From contig CAYOHP010000010.1 in assembly GCA_964403795.1 (NCBI GenBank), positions 1-64,000 of the forward strand: a stretch of 64,000 nt of DNA, given 5' to 3'. A program made the translations under genes and the position numbers. Position 1 is the first letter of the stretch. Each line of letters opens with the position of its first letter. The stretch is from CAYOHP01 sp964403795 [NCBI: uncultured bacterium] (GTDB lineage: Bacteria > Muiribacteriota > UBA6191 > CAZXTJ01). Positions 44,201 through 50,960 of this stretch are shown piece after piece. A model generated the notes under the pieces. That model had not been told where the DNA came from. It worked only from the letters and a program-made list of their open reading frames with translations, and searched no databases.

Positions 44201-44578
44201 GGGGTCGACGTCCCGGCCGGTTCCTACGTGCTGGCGGTCCCCTACCGGGCCCATCGCCACCCGGGGTACTGGGACGAGCCCGAGCGCTTCCGCCCCGAGC
44301 GCTTCCTCCCTGGTGGCAGCCTTCCCGCCCACCCCGCGGCCTACGCCCCGTTCGGGACCGGCCCCCATCGCTGCATCGGCGAGGTGTTCGCGGAGCTGGC
44401 CATGCCGGTGGTGCTGGAGACCCTGGTGGAGAGGACCCGGATCGTGCCGGGGGAGCCCGGGTTGCCCCGCAGCGAACTCAGCTTCGCGCTCCGGCCCCGG
44501 GACTACCCCGTTAGCCTGCGGCTCGGCCGCAAGGGCCTCGCCAGCGACGGGCTACGCCTCGCGGCTCCCCCTGGCTGA
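41273..44578 (+). CDS. FAAL-ACP-cytochrome P450 fusion
   Basis: 1101 residues. Residues 1-565 are a fatty acyl-AMP ligase: VQYTSGSTGRPRGV, SWTPPYHDMGLV and the family-typical WGLAEATVYASGG. Residues 575-650 are a carrier domain with Ser612 in GGDSLRAAL. Residues 670-1100 are a cytochrome P450: ExxR in LREAMRLHPP, PERFRPERF and heme ligand Cys1034 in FGTGPHRCIG. The I-helix reads TAGGGPASAL, so the usual acid-alcohol pair for oxygen activation is missing. Expected action: activate a free fatty acid, load it on the carrier and oxidise it there. The thioesterase encoded convergently could release the product. The C-terminal 20 residues run through a dispersed repeat, and the stop codon is the loop of its hairpin. 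Confidence 0.88.
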   Translation: MDPSSPLPDPVRLVEESLSRFPPGRPALVHRDRREDTRVSAEDLLRRIRATAVSLRQGAEPGDRVVLALPPGPDFVAGFLGAWFAGLTPVPAPPPGGAARRAARDRLAALVADCRPRRVLEVLDEPPEGAEAVWVRPSQVADALALVQYTSGSTGRPRGVLVRSSSLVANLLQMQEQLVPGVAGPGVSWTPPYHDMGLVVGILLPLVLGETAVLMAPERFLERPIMWLRAIHDHRAGFSAAPDSAYRMAVARTAPEERAGLDLSSWKFALNGAEPVRAETLERFSAAFAPHGFAPEAFRPSWGLAEATVYASGGGRVGPLVAGFDPVALERGRVIPQDLGGAVRLVSSGRPAPGSAVLVVEPGGDRVREEGRVGELWLSGPQTTRGYFGAAEGDAGAGSCEGGMRIGMVPSGPGSEAGPPGERFLATGDLGFVHQGEVFVTGRHKDLIVHRGRNILPHDLEARAEASHAAVRQGSAMAFAVPGEDTDDAVVAVALAPGSEGLDPQEPLAAIRRAASRDLDLPLASVLLLRPGDLPRTSSGKPMRAELRTRFLAGGLEPLARLERGAPGPAGQAAPGERVAELVELLTRLFAKALDAERVGPGEDFFDRGGDSLRAALLVADVRESLELSIPIDTLFANPTPETFASALIEAMGRAGSAATAPRRAPGPSGHLLYGHMADWEEDPLGFLTRAFETYGDLVHLDFGGIPVLLVGSPDGIQHVLHTRARRYRRETGAWQRFRRLAGRGLLSSDGAPWAVHRRTMNPWFLPHALAGVPALARARTEAWLAQARGGELVVPELLEAFFAVMVEVAAAAFFGLELGDSARALSAAMLAAQRSLGTDLVSVESGGGVRLQPGVSPELEAALVRVRGLMDPLGEELVARPRPGLAAALAALDEPPERFRDELVTVLFTAGGGPASALTWAVAELVAERNPGEGCREAILPAGREGTMAVLREAMRLHPPVAVAARAAAEADEIGGVDVPAGSYVLAVPYRAHRHPGYWDEPERFRPERFLPGGSLPAHPAAYAPFGTGPHRCIGEVFAELAMPVVLETLVERTRIVPGEPGLPRSELSFALRPRDYPVSLRLGRKGLASDGLRLAAPPG

Positions 44579-44606
44579 GCCAGGGGCGCTCCGGCTACGC
44601 CCGTGT
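44507..44606 (+). repeat. Dispersed repeat, copy B
   Basis: Shares both ends with 8487-8656. Here the left end is inside the P450 coding sequence and the right end is the spacer between convergent genes. It lacks the three internal hairpins of copy A. Confidence 0.65.
44568..44586. terminator. Hairpin between convergent genes
   Basis: CCCCTGGC-TGA-GCCAGGGG, an 8-bp perfect stem whose loop is the stop codon of the P450 fusion. It is placed to end transcription from both sides. The same stem with a different loop is hairpin 4 of the synthase leader. Confidence 0.6.
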
Positions 44607-45703
44607 CACCCTGACGATGGAAGCGCCGACCGGATCCAGGCCGTGACCGCATCGACGTGGGGCGGGTCGAGCATGCTCCGGTGGGGGGCGGCGATCCGGG
44701 AGGTCGCCACGGGTCGTCCGGCCACCAAGGCCCAGAGCTCCGGATCCCGGTACCAGCTCAGGGGATCGGGATCGCCGGCCAGGAAGTGCAGGGGCCCGGG
44801 GTGCGGGACCAGGCGGGTCGCCTGGCGCAGGGCGTCGTAGACCTTCCGGCTGCGGACCAGCATCGACACGAAGTCCTGGCGCCCGGCCGCGCACTTCTCG
44901 ATCTGGGCGGCCTGGTCGTCGGGAGCCGGGAGCAGGCCCGCTTCGACGTGCCGGATCCAGGGACCCCGACGGAACAGATCCTCCCGGGTTTCGGGGACTC
45001 CCCCGTCGAGCATCAACACGGTGGCGGGTCGGGGCGCCTGGAGGCGTGGCTCGGTGGCTAGCGCGTAGGCCAGGGTGGCGGCGGCCGAGAAGCCGACCAG
45101 GGCGATGTCCTTGGGAGGCAGGGTGGCGAGCTGCAGGGCCCAGGCGGCCACCAGGTGCTGGCACTCCCCGAAGGGGATCTCCCCGGTGGGCGCGGTGGGG
45201 ACGCGGAGTCCCACCACCTCGTACTCGGAGGGCAGTGCCAGGCAGGCCTTCAGGCTGGGGAGGCACACTCCCCGGCCGGTAGGCAGCACCACGACCCTCG
45301 TCCCGGGGCCTGGGCGGACCACCCGGAAGAGCGGGTCCTCGATCCGGGGATTGCCGGACCGTCGGCTCCAGTCGACCAGGCCCGCCGGGGTCGGCCAGGC
45401 GAGCAGGGTGGGGAAGGGGACCGGGAAGCCGGCCAGCGGCTCGGCGGCGAGGCAGACGTCCAGGGCCCGGAGATTCGGCCGGGGGGCGGCGAGCACGGGT
45501 CCGAGGAGGTCGCTGTCGGGTCCCAGGCCGGGAAGGCCGAGGTCGCCCGCCAGGCGCCGGCACCACTCCTCGACCGGGAGGATTCCGGGGCGGGCTGGAG
45601 AGGCCGATGGGGTCGGGCCCTGGTCGGGTGCGGGATCGAGCAGGCCGCGCAGCTTCCGGATGATCCGGTTCGCCACGGCCTCCTGGTCGTCGTCGGTCGC
45701 CAT
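44606..45703 (-). CDS. Thioesterase with a degenerate carrier domain
   Basis: 365 residues. Residues about 42-115 follow the pattern of a carrier domain (VEEWCRRLAGDLGLPGLGPDSDLL ... then LRALDVCLAAEPLAG and PTPAGLVDW), but the phosphopantetheine Ser is replaced by Asn77 (PNLRAL), so it cannot be loaded. Residues 125-365 are an alpha/beta-hydrolase thioesterase: nucleophile Ser206 in VGFSAAA (the usual last Gly is Ala), Asp233 in MLDGG and His341 in PHRSMLDPPHV, typical of type I/II thioesterases of NRPS/PKS systems. Convergent with the FAAL-ACP-P450 gene with 27 nt between. Likely releases or edits its carrier-bound product; the dead carrier may dock with the partner. Confidence 0.78.
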   Translation of the reverse strand: MATDDDQEAVANRIIRKLRGLLDPAPDQGPTPSASPARPGILPVEEWCRRLAGDLGLPGLGPDSDLLGPVLAAPRPNLRALDVCLAAEPLAGFPVPFPTLLAWPTPAGLVDWSRRSGNPRIEDPLFRVVRPGPGTRVVVLPTGRGVCLPSLKACLALPSEYEVVGLRVPTAPTGEIPFGECQHLVAAWALQLATLPPKDIALVGFSAAATLAYALATEPRLQAPRPATVLMLDGGVPETREDLFRRGPWIRHVEAGLLPAPDDQAAQIEKCAAGRQDFVSMLVRSRKVYDALRQATRLVPHPGPLHFLAGDPDPLSWYRDPELWALVAGRPVATSRIAAPHRSMLDPPHVDAVTAWIRSALPSSG

Positions 45704-45712
45704 CGGCGGGCG

Positions 45713-45718
45713 ATGGTA
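45713..45718 (-). promoter_or_regulatory. Candidate leaderless -10 box (TACCAT)
   Basis: On the minus strand TACCAT ends 9 nt before the ATG of the thioesterase gene, without a ribosome site. Confidence 0.3.
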
Positions 45719-45760
45719 GCGCGAGCGGGGGATGGCCGTGCCAGGCGAAGGGGAGTCATG

Positions 45761-45928
45761 GGATTGACGGCTCCCGGGGCCACCCTATCCTGGGGCCGCC
45801 AATCCCGAGGAGGCGTCGTGGCGACCCTGGTCCTGATGTTCGTCCTGGTGGCGGTGTCGGTGGCCGGCCTCGAATGGATGGCGCCTTGGGTGATCCTGGC
45901 GCTGGCCGTCACCGCGGTGGCCGGGGGC
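45761..45928 (+). repeat. Promoter plus micro-gene duplication, copy 1
   Basis: 168 bp matched by 48721-48888. The segment from 45791 on differs in 8 of 138 positions; the promoter part is more diverged. Both copies lie directly upstream of, and divergent from, a minus-strand gene. Confidence 0.85.
45764..45791 (+). promoter_or_regulatory. Housekeeping-type promoter TTGACG-N16-TATCCT
   Basis: A -35 TTGACG (45764-45769) and a -10 TATCCT (45786-45791) with 16 nt between. The start would be near 45798, leaving a 20-nt leader with GAGGAGG before the GTG. One of the best promoters in the window. Confidence 0.6.
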
Positions 45929-46015
45929 GAGGGCCCCGAGGGCCGGCGCCACCGGCCGGGCCGCCCCTCGGCGGTCCTCCCGGTGCGGATCGGCGCTTCC
46001 CGGGCCGGGGGCTGA
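45818..46015 (+). CDS. Small membrane protein, paralogue 1
   Basis: 65 residues from GTG 45818 behind GAGGAGG. Residues 2-37 are almost entirely hydrophobic with a conserved centre GLEWMAPWVILALAV, suggesting one long or two short membrane helices. Residues 38-65 are a Gly/Arg/Pro-rich cationic tail. The tail is bounded by two identical 9-bp sequences GCCGGGGGC (45920-45928 and 46004-46012). The paralogue at 48778 equals this gene with the 84-nt, 28-codon tail cleanly removed between those repeats. No homologue recognised; it could be a regulatory peptide of a membrane enzyme or a toxin-like peptide. Confidence 0.6.
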   Translation: MATLVLMFVLVAVSVAGLEWMAPWVILALAVTAVAGGEGPEGRRHRPGRPSAVLPVRIGASRAGG

Positions 46016-46076
46016 GCCTCGGTTCCGTGCCAAGTTCCCGGAGTCGGGAGGCGCCGGGCGACCTCTTCGCGGCCGC

Positions 46077-48692
46077 CTACCGGGTTGGAACGAGGGACGG
46101 GAAGGCTCCATCCCTTGGCGCCACCCGGGTGAACCCGGTCCCGAGGACTTCCCAGCCGGGATCGGTGGCCGAAGCTCCCTGGGCCGGGCGCACTCGTACC
46201 AGGGTCCGACCGCCGGTCTCCACCGAGAGTTCGAGGCGTTCCCAGGGTCCGGCCGGTACCTGCAGACGCCCCAGGCTGCGGGTCTCCCCACCGGTACCGT
46301 ACCCGACCTCGAGGATGCCGCCGTTGGGTCCGAACCCCTCGAGTCTGCCCTCGCACACGGTCGGAAGGGTGGTGTCCCGGCGGAGTTCGAGGATCCTCCC
46401 GGATCCCGGGCGCGAGAGGGAGAGGCCGAAGGGTGCGACGTCGAGGACCAGGAAGTCGCTCACCTTGCCGTCGAGGATTCCGGCGGCGGTAGCGGCCCCC
46501 AGGACCGCGGCGTCGGCGCCGGCCTGGATCGTCCGGGCGGCCGGGAGCAATGCCGCGAGCCGCGCCCGGACCGAGGGCACCGCGGTCGCACCGCCGGCCA
46601 GGACGAGGTGTCGCACGTCCGAGGCGTTCACCAGGGCTGCCTCGAGCGCCTCGCGGGCGCGGCTCGCTACCCGATCCGTGAGGTCGCGGACCAGCCCCTC
46701 GAACTGGGAGCGGGTCACGACCCCCCGGAAATGCAGCGGTGCTCCCGGTCCCGCCAGCAGGTAGGGCAGGTCGATCTCGGCGCGTTCCCGGGTCGAGAGC
46801 GCCAGCTTGGCGTCCTCGGCCGCGTGCCAGAGCCGCTGTCGGGCCGCTCCATCCCCCTGCGGATCGGCTCCGTGCTCCGCCCGGATCCTCCGCCCGAGTT
46901 CGGCCACCAACCGGGCCGTCCAGTCGTCGCCCCCGAGATCCCGATCGCCCCGACGGGCCCGGACCTCGACCACCTCCGGCGTGAACTCGACGACCGCCAC
47001 ATCCAGCGCGCCTGAGCCCAGGTCCAGGACCAGGCCGACGCCGGTGAGGCCGGGAGCCTGGCGGACCGCCACCGCCACGGCCGGGGAGAGGATGCGCCGC
47101 AGCGGCGCGTGCGTCACCGGATCGTCGGGCCAGCGCGGTGCGGGCAGGTCGAGCCGCATGCGAGGGCCGGGCGTGCTGCCGGCCGGGTCGAGCCAGATGC
47201 CGGGCGTCAGCCGGCCCCCTGACCCGGCCAGGGTGCGGACCGCGGTGTCCCGCAGCACCGCCCACAGGTCCTCGGGCGAGAACCGGTGGTCGCCGAGGAC
47301 CACGAGGCACTCCCCCGAAGGTCCCGGGACCAGGTCGAAGGGTCGGTAGCGCATCGAGTCCCCCACCTCGGCCGCGGTCCTCCCCAGCAGACGTCCCAGC
47401 CCGAAGGCGGCCCGGGCCGGGTGGGTGAGCGCATAGTCCCGGGCTGCGCCGCCCACCAGGAAGGCTCCGGATTCCTGCAGGGCGACCCAGGCGGGAAGGT
47501 TCCCATGCGGTGCCAGGGGGACGAGTTCGGCCCGGGGCGCGCCCCGGACCGTGGCGCAAACGGCGAGGCGCAGGGTCCCGTTGCCGGGATCGAGTCCGAG
47601 GGGGCCGGCATGCGGAGCTGGAGGGGCGGTCGCTTCCGGCGGCAGCCGCCAGGGCGGAAGGGGCGCTCGGGGCGAGGTCCGGGCGGGTCCCGGATCCGGG
47701 GGCGGGTACCGGGGTGTCTCCCGGGGCTCGACCGGGGCCCGCGGCTCGTCCGCGGCCGCGGCCGCCAGGGCTGCCACCAGACCGCTGGCGCTCCCGGAGC
47801 GGGCCTCGGGCTCCTTGGTCGAGAGCAGGTCCACCAGGACCCGGCTGACCCGATCCGAGACCGCGGCCGGCACGCCCTCGATCCGGATCGGTTCCGGTGC
47901 CAGGTGCAGGATCTGGTTCCGGCGTTCGCTGGCAGGGCCCGGGAAAGGGAGGTCGTCGGCCAGCATCTGGTAGGCGAGGACCGCCAGCGCCCAGACGTCC
48001 ATCGAGGGCCGGGCACGGCGCCCGAGGATCTGCTCGGGACTCATGTAGGAGGGCGTCCCCGCCACGGCCTCGGCGCGTCCGCCCATGGTCGCGCCCGACT
48101 TCTCCATGGCGCGCTCGATCTCGGCCGCGATCCCGAAGTCGATGAGGAGCGGTCGACCGCCCCGATCGACGGGCGCGGTGAAGATCACGTTGCCGGGCTT
48201 CAGATCGCGATGGACGAGGTTCTGGGAGTGGGCGTGATCGAGGGCCTCGGCCAGGGGAGCGAGGATCGCCAGAGCCGCCTCGAGACCCAGGGGTGCCTGG
48301 TCCGCCAGGAACTCGTCGAGGGTCGGACCCTCGAGGAGTTCCATCTCGATGAAGGCCAGAGCCCCCCCGGGAGTCGCGGTGTCGATCCCGCAGTTGCGGA
48401 CCCGACAGATCCCCGGGTGCTCGAGATCCATGAGCTTCTGGGCTTCGCGCAGGAAGCGCTGGGCCGCGGTCGGCTCGCCGACCAGGTCGCGGGGCGGGAG
48501 CTTCAGCGCCACGTCCCGGTCGAAACCGAGGTGGCGGGCTCGCCAGACCTCTCCGAAGGCGCCCGCCCCCAGGGGGGCCTCCAGCCGGTAGACCGTCCCG
48601 ACGACCGTGCCGGGGGAGATCCCGACCAGGGTCGCACCCTCGGCGCCAGCCACGGTCCGACGCGGTGTCTTGGTCCCCGGATCCCGGTCCAT
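46077..48692 (-). CDS. Cytoplasmic Ser/Thr kinase fused to an Hsp70-like domain
   Basis: 871 residues. Kinase domain residues 36-300: LGAGAFGEVW, Lys64 in VALKL, HRDLKPGNVI (Asp163), DFGIAAEI and GTPSYMSPEQ, all intact. A Pro-rich linker (about 335-375) leads to an Hsp70/actin-fold region (about 378-760) with LGLDPGNGTLRLAV, VLDLGSGALDVAVVEF, GGDDWTARLVAEL and VLAGGATAVPSVRARL matching the phosphate and adenosine motifs of DnaK-type proteins; the substrate-binding part is short. No membrane helix. The start is ATG 48692, after the duplicated element, even though the frame is open further upstream. The chaperone-like domain may sense unfolded proteins or nucleotide state and pass it to the kinase. 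Confidence 0.85.
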   Translation of the reverse strand: MDRDPGTKTPRRTVAGAEGATLVGISPGTVVGTVYRLEAPLGAGAFGEVWRARHLGFDRDVALKLPPRDLVGEPTAAQRFLREAQKLMDLEHPGICRVRNCGIDTATPGGALAFIEMELLEGPTLDEFLADQAPLGLEAALAILAPLAEALDHAHSQNLVHRDLKPGNVIFTAPVDRGGRPLLIDFGIAAEIERAMEKSGATMGGRAEAVAGTPSYMSPEQILGRRARPSMDVWALAVLAYQMLADDLPFPGPASERRNQILHLAPEPIRIEGVPAAVSDRVSRVLVDLLSTKEPEARSGSASGLVAALAAAAADEPRAPVEPRETPRYPPPDPGPARTSPRAPLPPWRLPPEATAPPAPHAGPLGLDPGNGTLRLAVCATVRGAPRAELVPLAPHGNLPAWVALQESGAFLVGGAARDYALTHPARAAFGLGRLLGRTAAEVGDSMRYRPFDLVPGPSGECLVVLGDHRFSPEDLWAVLRDTAVRTLAGSGGRLTPGIWLDPAGSTPGPRMRLDLPAPRWPDDPVTHAPLRRILSPAVAVAVRQAPGLTGVGLVLDLGSGALDVAVVEFTPEVVEVRARRGDRDLGGDDWTARLVAELGRRIRAEHGADPQGDGAARQRLWHAAEDAKLALSTRERAEIDLPYLLAGPGAPLHFRGVVTRSQFEGLVRDLTDRVASRAREALEAALVNASDVRHLVLAGGATAVPSVRARLAALLPAARTIQAGADAAVLGAATAAGILDGKVSDFLVLDVAPFGLSLSRPGSGRILELRRDTTLPTVCEGRLEGFGPNGGILEVGYGTGGETRSLGRLQVPAGPWERLELSVETGGRTLVRVRPAQGASATDPGWEVLGTGFTRVAPRDGAFPSLVPTR

Positions 48693-48698
48693 CGCCGC

Positions 48699-48704
48699 AC
48701 GGTA
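48699..48704 (-). promoter_or_regulatory. Candidate leaderless -10 box (TACCGT)
   Basis: On the minus strand TACCGT ends 6 nt before the ATG at 48692 and there is no ribosome site between. Confidence 0.35.
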
Positions 48705-48720
48705 GCACTGGACCACCAGG

Positions 48721-48888
48721 GGATGGACGCTCCGGGGTCGCTGCCGATCCTGGGGCCGCCAATCCCGAGGAGGCGTCGTGGCGACCCTGGTCCAGAGGTT
48801 CGTCCTGGTGGCGGTGTCGGTGATCGGCCTCGAATGGATGGCGCCCTGGGTGATCCTGGCCCTCGCCGTCACCGCGATGGCCGGGGGC
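48721..48888 (+). repeat. Promoter plus micro-gene duplication, copy 2
   Basis: Second copy of 45761-45928. Its promoter is weaker than in copy 1 (TGGACG and GATCCT in place of TTGACG and TATCCT), while the ribosome site and coding part are conserved. Confidence 0.85.
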
Positions 48889-48891
48889 TGA
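48778..48891 (+). CDS. Small membrane protein, paralogue 2
   Basis: 37 residues from GTG 48778 behind GAGGAGG. Sequence is a hydrophobic peptide with the same GLEWMAPWVILALAV core as paralogue 1, ending AGG-stop. Of the nucleotide differences to paralogue 1, several are synonymous (third-position changes in Pro, Leu and Ala codons) and the core from Gly-Leu-Glu to Val-Thr-Ala is unchanged in protein, which supports selection for the peptide. Confidence 0.6.
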   Translation: MATLVQRFVLVAVSVIGLEWMAPWVILALAVTAMAGG

Positions 48892-48996
48892 GCCCCGGGC
48901 AGTTCAGACGCGGGCCGCGATCTCCGTCATCGTCCGGTTCAAGGCCCCCAGCACCACGACCAGGAGGTTCACCTGCGCGGCCTACCGGCCTGCGAT

Positions 48997-49749
48997 TCAG
49001 GGCCCCGGAACCTCTTGTCGGTCGAGGGGCGTCGTTCCCTCTCGCATCCTCGGATCCCGGCCGGCCCCGAGCCTTCCGTCCTCCATCTCGAGGATCCGAT
49101 CGAAGACCTCGAGGGAGCGATGGTCATGGGTCACCACCAGGACTGCGGTCTCGAACCGGCGGGAAACGTCACGGAAGAGTTCCATCACCTGGCGGCCCCT
49201 CACCGAGTCGAGGGCCGCGGTCGGCTCGTCGGCGAGCAGCACGGCCGGCCGGTTGGCCAATGCCCGCGCCACGGCGATCCGCTGTTGCTGGCCGCCGGAA
49301 AGGGCGCTCGGCAGGTGGTCGGCCTGCTCGACGACGCCCAGGCTTTCCAGGAGCTCCCGGGTGCGATTCAGGACCTGCCCGTGGGTCACTCCCGAGAGCT
49401 GCATGGGAAGCGCGACGTTCTCGCCGGCACTCAGGAAGGGGATGAGGTTGGACCGTTGGAACACGAATCCCAGGCGATCCCGCCGGAAGGCCCGGGCGTC
49501 CACCAGATGGCGCGAGCCTTCGGCTACCGCCTCCCCGTCGATCTCCAGGCGGCCGCGGTCGAGTGGTTCGAGGAGTCCGAGCGCCATCAGGAGGGTCGAC
49601 TTCCCGGCACCGCTGGGTCCCAGCAGGGCGACGAGCTCGCCTCGCCGTACCGTGAGATCGACGTCCTGCAGGGCTCTGACCTCGGTGGTCCCCGATCCGT
49701 AGGTCTTCTCGAGCCCGCGAGCGTCGATGGCGATCGGTGTGCCGCTCAA
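48997..49749 (-). CDS. ABC transporter ATP-binding protein (DevA/MacB-like)
   Basis: 250 residues. Walker A GPSGAGKST, Q-loop FVFQRSNLIPF, signature LSGGQQQRIAVARAL, Walker B VLLADEPTAALD and H-loop VTHDHRSLE are all present; the FVFQRxNLIPFL and VALPM phrases are typical of the LolD/MacB/DevA class that pairs with FtsX-like permeases. TTG start overlaps the permease stop by 4 nt (TTGA), with GGGAGG upstream. Energises the export system encoded by the operon. The 105-nt spacer to the micro-gene at its 3' side shows no feature I can name. Confidence 0.92.
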   Translation of the reverse strand: MSGTPIAIDARGLEKTYGSGTTEVRALQDVDLTVRRGELVALLGPSGAGKSTLLMALGLLEPLDRGRLEIDGEAVAEGSRHLVDARAFRRDRLGFVFQRSNLIPFLSAGENVALPMQLSGVTHGQVLNRTRELLESLGVVEQADHLPSALSGGQQQRIAVARALANRPAVLLADEPTAALDSVRGRQVMELFRDVSRRFETAVLVVTHDHRSLEVFDRILEMEDGRLGAGRDPRMREGTTPLDRQEVPGP

Positions 49750-50960
49750 GAGAGTGCCTCCCTGGCCTCGACCGAGAGGGCCTTGGCGATCCCCGCGAGG
49801 CTGGCGATGGCCGAGACCGCGATCACGATGCCGGCGAGCAGCCAGAGATCCTGGCTGGCCAGGACGACCCGGCGGGGAAATCGCGGGAAGATCGTCCGGC
49901 CCAGGAACCATGCCGTGGCGAAGGCCAGGACCCCCAGGAGCAGCGCCTGGCGCAGCACCATCCCGGCGATCACCCGATTGGGGGCGCCCAGGAGCTTGAG
50001 GAGGGCGATGGAGGACAGCTTGTCCAGGGTCAGCGTGTAGAGGATCAGGGCCAGCACCACGGTCGAGATCGCGGTGAGCAGGACCCGGAACAGGCCGATC
50101 TGACGCTCGACCTTCTCTACGTTCCCGGTCAGGAGGAACCGGCACTCCGTCTCCCTGTCGTGGACCGACACATCGGCCCACGAGGCGAGGGCGGACCTCA
50201 CGGCAGAAGGATCCTGACCCGGAGCGAGGTTCACCAGGACCGCGGCCAGGCTCGCCGAGGGGAGGCTGGGGATGGCCGCGGCGGGTCCCCCGGCCAGTTC
50301 GATCACTTCCGGTAGGCTCCGCCCGACCTCGGCCCGGGAGGTACGTCCGCTTCGGGCCCTACGTTCGAAGCGGATCGCTTCGCCCGGCCTGTCGTCCTGG
50401 ATGATGATTGCGTCCTGCCAGGAGAGGACCGCTACCCCGTCGCCGCCCGAGGAGACGAGTCCCTGGGTGAGTCCGACGACCCGGAACGTATCCTTGCCGA
50501 GGCGGACCTCCTCGCCCAGGCGAAGACCCAGACTCCGGTCTGCGAGCATCTCCCGATGCGGTTGCTCCAGCATCCTTCCCTCGACCAGGGGGACCCATTC
50601 CCGCCTCCGGTCGGGCCACGCAGTACCCAGGATGGCGATTCGCAGGACCCGACCCCGGTGGAAGCGCTGGATCGTGTGGAAGACGAACTCCCTTGCCGTC
50701 GCCACCCCGGTCAGGGTGCGGACCCGTTCCACGGTTTCGGCCGGGATGCGGGAAGTCTCGGCGAAGGGGCCGGTCGTATCCCGTTGGACGACCCAGAGGT
50801 CTGCGTCCAGCGAGTCGACCAGCACGGTCGCATCCGCGAGGATGCCGCGGTGGATGCCGCCCATGCCCATGACCACCATCAGCAGGAGCCCGATCCCGAC
50901 GACCGTGAGAGCGAATCGGCCCCGGTTGTGGACGGCGTCGCGCCAGGCAAGGTCGATCAC
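49746..50960 (-). CDS. ABC transporter permease (DevC/FtsX type)
   Basis: 404 residues, GTG start overlapping the previous stop (GTGA). One N-terminal membrane helix (residues 15-38, FALTVVGIGLLLMVVMGMGGI), a 230-residue periplasmic domain, and three C-terminal helices (about residues 280-300, 325-355, 370-395), the standard FtsX/MacB topology. DevC of cyanobacteria, which exports heterocyst glycolipids, has the same size and layout. The substrate here is unknown; a lipid is plausible given the synthase locus 25 kb upstream. Confidence 0.88.
   Translation of the reverse strand: MIDLAWRDAVHNRGRFALTVVGIGLLLMVVMGMGGIHRGILADATVLVDSLDADLWVVQRDTTGPFAETSRIPAETVERVRTLTGVATAREFVFHTIQRFHRGRVLRIAILGTAWPDRRREWVPLVEGRMLEQPHREMLADRSLGLRLGEEVRLGKDTFRVVGLTQGLVSSGGDGVAVLSWQDAIIIQDDRPGEAIRFERRARSGRTSRAEVGRSLPEVIELAGGPAAAIPSLPSASLAAVLVNLAPGQDPSAVRSALASWADVSVHDRETECRFLLTGNVEKVERQIGLFRVLLTAISTVVLALILYTLTLDKLSSIALLKLLGAPNRVIAGMVLRQALLLGVLAFATAWFLGRTIFPRFPRRVVLASQDLWLLAGIVIAVSAIASLAGIAKALSVEAREALS

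Noticed and set aside
45818-46015. KdpF or another named small membrane subunit
   Set aside because: Length and hydrophobicity are similar but no kdp genes are nearby and the conserved GLEWMAPW core matches nothing I recognise.
48693-48872. N-terminal extension of the kinase-Hsp70 protein
   Set aside because: The extension is the reverse complement of the duplicated micro-gene element and has no kinase homology; a leaderless-type -10 box lies just before ATG 48692.
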